Position numbers and translations under genes: made by a program
Assembly (NCBI RefSeq): GCF_025231485.1
Contig: NZ_CP104003.1
Location: forward strand, 1,798,001 to 1,862,000
Direction: 5' to 3'
Origin: Salinirubellus salinus
GTDB taxonomy: Archaea > Halobacteriota > Halobacteria > Halobacteriales > Haloarculaceae
DNA: 64,000 nt
In this document: in pieces, positions 62,166 through 64,000 of the stretch
Position numbering within the stretch: position 1 is the stretch's first letter
Layout: every line of letters starts with the position of its first letter
Notes under the pieces: model-generated
Database searches by the model: none
What the model saw: the letters and a program-made list of their open reading frames with translations, nothing else
What the model was told of the DNA's origin: nothing

Positions 62166-62324
62166 ATGAGTGTGCAGGAGCGGGTGACAAGGTTGGAGCA
62201 ACAGGTGGAACGTATATGGGAGAACATTGCGAGGATGCGTGGGGACTTGCGGACGGTAAGGGACTTGGAGGAGCAGGTGGAAGTGTTGGAGGAAGAGTTG
62301 GAGGGCCGGGCGGGGGCCGTGTGA
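62166..62324 (+). CDS. Short coiled-coil protein of the element
   Basis: This protein of about 52 residues (MSVQERVTRLEQQVERIWENIARMRGDLRTVRDLEEQVEVLEEELEGRAG) forms one continuous heptad coiled coil. GAGGAG directly before the ATG is too close for this start. A GTG two codons later, or a GTG at 62112, are alternative starts. Probably a multimerisation or adaptor peptide. Confidence 0.5.
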   Translation: MSVQERVTRLEQQVERIWENIARMRGDLRTVRDLEEQVEVLEEELEGRAGAV

Positions 62325-62402
62325 AGAGGATTTTATCCGGTGTGACTACCGGGGGTTGAGTCGGTTATTCGCGTGATGTTAGCCTTGCGTGCTCGAACAA
62401 GG

Positions 62403-62409
62403 TTTAAAT
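62403..62409 (+). promoter_or_regulatory. TATA-like element before the zinc-ribbon gene
   Basis: TTTAAAT is centred about 21 bases before the ATG at 62427 and about 40 before the second ATG at 62445. It is consistent with a leaderless or short-leader transcript. Confidence 0.45.
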
Positions 62410-62426
62410 GGGTACGGTGTTAAGTT

Positions 62427-62819
62427 ATGACAACGACAATAACAATGTCTAGTAAAAACCAAGCATCACTATCCGACTGGAATCAGCCAGATTCAGGAGG
62501 TGACACAGACGAACAGCAGAATGAACAACCAGTCGCGTTCACCGACTACTCAGAAACCGGTGACACCGACGTGGAAACAGTTTGTCGTCATTGTGGGCGT
62601 GAGGCCATGCACGACTCAGCACGGATTCTGACGCCTGACACGGGACGTTACGCTGGTGAATTACACGGGTGCTACGCTTGCAGGACGCAAGAGGAGATCG
62701 ACTCTTACGCCGGGATGCCCGGCCCGCACTCAGGCGCAAATTCGGAGAACGCTCGCGCAGACACTTATGAAGGCAGTCGGATGCACAAAGGAGCCACGGA
62801 GGTGGCGGGTGATGATTAA
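62427..62819 (+). CDS. Zinc-ribbon protein of the element
   Basis: This 130-residue protein has an N-terminal disordered part (Ser/Gln/Asp-rich) and a zinc-binding region VCRHCGREAMHDSARILTPDTGRYAGELHGCYACRTQEE (C-x2-C...C-x2-C). The C-terminal tail is disordered. Its TAA overlaps the ATG of the nuclease-like gene by one base, so the two are translated together and likely act together. ATG 62445 (MSSKNQ) is an alternative start. No family recognised. Confidence 0.7.
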   Translation: MTTTITMSSKNQASLSDWNQPDSGGDTDEQQNEQPVAFTDYSETGDTDVETVCRHCGREAMHDSARILTPDTGRYAGELHGCYACRTQEEIDSYAGMPGPHSGANSENARADTYEGSRMHKGATEVAGDD

Positions 62820-63508
62820 TGTCGTCTACGGAGTCTGGTGGCGAACCGTCAGTTCGGCCACTTTCTGAGGTGCTGGATTCCCGGGTGCCGCTTGACGTTT
62901 ACTGTCCAGAAGTCGAACTGACTGAAGGTGAACTCGACGCAATCGAGAAACTTGCTTACGGGCGAAACGATACCGGCTACAACCAACGAGGGGGTGGTAC
63001 GGTGTACGGCTCGCAGGAGATGGGTAACCGTTCGCGTGGGATTCATCAAACCGGACTACTCGGGGAAGCGTTGGTAGCGAAGTATTACAACGGCAACATC
63101 GATGGAATCGACAAGACTCTCACTTGGACCGGTGACGATGGCGTGGATATAGTGTTTGAGCGCGAAGACCGTGACATAGCCGTAGATGTGAAAACCGTGG
63201 ACTGGGGCTTCGAGAAGGGTAGTGTCCCGTATCTCAAGGTTAAGGCCTCCAAGTTTAACGCTCAAGAAGTTGACCTGTATATTCTCGTCGAAAAGACGGG
63301 TAAGCAGTCGGGCCGAATCATTGGCCACATCGAGCCGGAAGACCTCGTGGAGCAGGGGTACAAGTTGGAGCGCGGGGAGGACATCGAGGACCACCCTGAC
63401 TTTGACGCTGAGCAGTACGAGGGACGCACGTCGTTTGCTGGGTACGTGACTAATCTGGTTGCTGATCCGGCGCTTCTGACGCTTGCGAAGCCCGCTGACG
63501 AGTTGTAG
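62819..63508 (+). CDS. PD-(D/E)XK nuclease-like protein of the element
   Basis: This 229-residue protein shows the core of a PD-(D/E)XK fold. Glu83 lies in a helix (TGLLGEALVAKYYNGN), Asp110 in TGDDGVDIVFE, and D123-x-K125 in IAVDVKTVDWG, followed by a strand and helix (YLKVKASKFNAQEVDLYILVEK). The arrangement is the same as in restriction endonucleases and VRR- or Mrr-like nucleases. It is co-translated with the zinc-ribbon protein. No methyltransferase or other restriction-modification partner is visible in the part of the element shown. The nuclease assignment is inferred from motif order. Confidence 0.65.
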   Translation: MSSTESGGEPSVRPLSEVLDSRVPLDVYCPEVELTEGELDAIEKLAYGRNDTGYNQRGGGTVYGSQEMGNRSRGIHQTGLLGEALVAKYYNGNIDGIDKTLTWTGDDGVDIVFEREDRDIAVDVKTVDWGFEKGSVPYLKVKASKFNAQEVDLYILVEKTGKQSGRIIGHIEPEDLVEQGYKLERGEDIEDHPDFDAEQYEGRTSFAGYVTNLVADPALLTLAKPADEL

Positions 63509-63622
63509 AGCGGTTTGGGGTTCTTTCGGATTTTTCTAATTCCGCATAAGGGAGAGTCATTTAAACCGGCTGATACCTGATATTTTGGTAAGGACAAGTA
63601 GTCCATAGAAGCCTCCCTAACC

Positions 63623-63655
63623 GTCGCGGACGAGTTGACTCGTTGACTCCGCGAC
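63623..63655. repeat. Nested inverted and tandem repeat before the Cys-rich gene
   Basis: GTCGCGGA (63623-63630) and TCCGCGAC (63648-63655) are perfect 8-base arms. The loop contains a second palindrome, CGAGT-TG-ACTCG (63631-63642), and two tandem copies of GTTGACTC (63634-63649). It lies 31 bases before the next ATG, so it may be an operator or an mRNA leader structure. Confidence 0.5.
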
Positions 63656-63685
63656 TGCCCCCTCTGACGAGTCACATCTGCAACT

Positions 63686-64000
63686 ATGCACTCAACAGCA
63701 GCCGCTCAAACCGATGGTGAACTGACTCATGACTGCGAAGACTGCGAAGAATGCCATCTATGTGATTGGGATTCTCGGTGTCAATCCTGTACGACTTGCG
63801 AGTCGTGTGAGTGTCCGTCTGAAGACGCTAACACGGTGTTACAATGGTTTGAGCGTAGGCGTGAGATATGTATCAACTGCTTCAGGATACAACGGTACGG
63901 GCAGACTGAGCGCGGTCACGTCGAAGACGAAACCGGGCACTTGTATTCGGATTTGTTCCACAGTGAGTGTGGTGTTGGAAGTCAAAGCCCGGCCACCGTT
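63686..64000 (+). CDS. Cysteine-rich protein, partial (runs off right edge)
   Basis: The open frame starts at ATG 63686 and has 105 codons to the window edge. The N-terminal part has an unusually dense Cys array (HDCEDCEECHLCDWDSRCQSCTTCESCECPSED). A second set, CINCFRIQRYGQTERGHVEDETGHLYSDLFHSECG, follows. At least 14 Cys in the first 100 residues predict several zinc sites or a metal-binding cluster. Lower-GC codons match the element. No family recognised; the C-terminus is missing. Confidence 0.65.
   Translation, partial: MHSTAAAQTDGELTHDCEDCEECHLCDWDSRCQSCTTCESCECPSEDANTVLQWFERRREICINCFRIQRYGQTERGHVEDETGHLYSDLFHSECGVGSQSPATV

Larger units (their letters stand above)
60003..64000. mobile_element. 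Left part of an integrated element (provirus or integrative plasmid), right end outside the window
   Basis: From about 60.0 kb the GC content falls clearly below the host level, AT-ending codons appear and gene content becomes unfamiliar. The first genes are an RHH/coiled-coil protein and a tyrosine integrase, the usual arrangement at the end of haloarchaeal integrative elements. Small convergent and overlapping genes follow, including a zinc-ribbon and a nuclease-like protein. No capsid, replication or conjugation gene is visible yet, so the type of element stays open. Confidence 0.7.

Noticed and set aside
1-64000. CRISPR array
   Set aside because: No set of regularly spaced repeats with unique spacers was seen; direct repeats here are operators or protein-repeat DNA.
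1-64000. rRNA genes or further tRNA genes
   Set aside because: Only the initiator tRNA-Met at 34206-34280 folds convincingly; no rRNA-like sequence was seen.

Overview
The window is chromosomal DNA of a halophilic archaeon (class Halobacteria). The base composition is very GC-rich with a strong G/C bias at third codon positions. The predicted proteins are acidic. Several start codons lie about 25 bases below a TATA-like element with no leader. Marker genes are archaeal: deoxyhypusine synthase, transcription factor S, archaeal type IV pilins, two-subunit pyruvate:ferredoxin oxidoreductase, isoprenyl diphosphate synthase and an initiator tRNA-Met. The genus cannot be fixed from the sequence alone.

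Layout. 1-7.1 kb holds a cut-off TAT lipoprotein binding protein, a YdjM-type membrane protein, a cytochrome P450, deoxyhypusine synthase, transcription factor S and small haloarchaeal proteins. 7.1-11.8 kb holds a KaiC-like ATPase divergent from a receiver/six-PAS histidine kinase. 11.8-19.3 kb is an ion and stress block: an APC permease fused to two UspA domains, a separate UspA, TrkA and two TrkH subunits. 19.3-20.4 kb holds small proteins (a DM13 protein and a 59-residue zinc ribbon). 20.4-26.9 kb is a complete seven-gene Mrp/Mnh Na+/H+ antiporter operon read leftward. 27.4-32.1 kb has a tandem pair of type IV pilins, a secreted protein coupled to a GT-C-like membrane protein, a phosphoribosyltransferase and a flavodoxin.

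32.1-34.3 kb is a lower-GC island with a solitary TnpB gene beside the initiator tRNA-Met. 34.3-38.7 kb has surface-sugar genes (GtrA, GT2, DUF2298). 38.8-44.7 kb has a divergent NAD-kinase-like protein, a polyprenyl synthase, an M28 peptidase, a lipoprotein, an AHL-lactonase-like hydrolase and a RecA-like protein. 44.8-51.3 kb is an efflux module: an MMPL transporter, a repeat-containing surface protein and a divergent TetR with two clear operator copies, followed by a DICT protein. 51.5-59.8 kb has porAB, a beta-RFAP-synthase homologue, a rhodanese, a CHY zinc-finger protein and a RecQ helicase with extra domains at both ends.

From about 60.0 kb to the right edge the GC content drops and the codon usage changes. 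This is the left part of an integrated mobile element, either a provirus or an integrative plasmid. It carries an RHH/coiled-coil protein, a tyrosine integrase, small unknown proteins, a zinc-ribbon protein, a PD-(D/E)XK nuclease-like protein and a cysteine-rich protein cut off by the window end. The element appears to sit against the 3' tail of a minus-strand host gene. It is the most likely place for undescribed functions.

Three groups of genes appear to work together. Trk, Usp-permease and Mrp together suggest a K+/Na+/pH homeostasis neighbourhood. Pilins, the secreted protein, GT-C, GT2, GtrA and DUF2298 all concern the cell surface and glycosylation. TetR with its operators, the repeat protein and MMPL form one regulated export unit.
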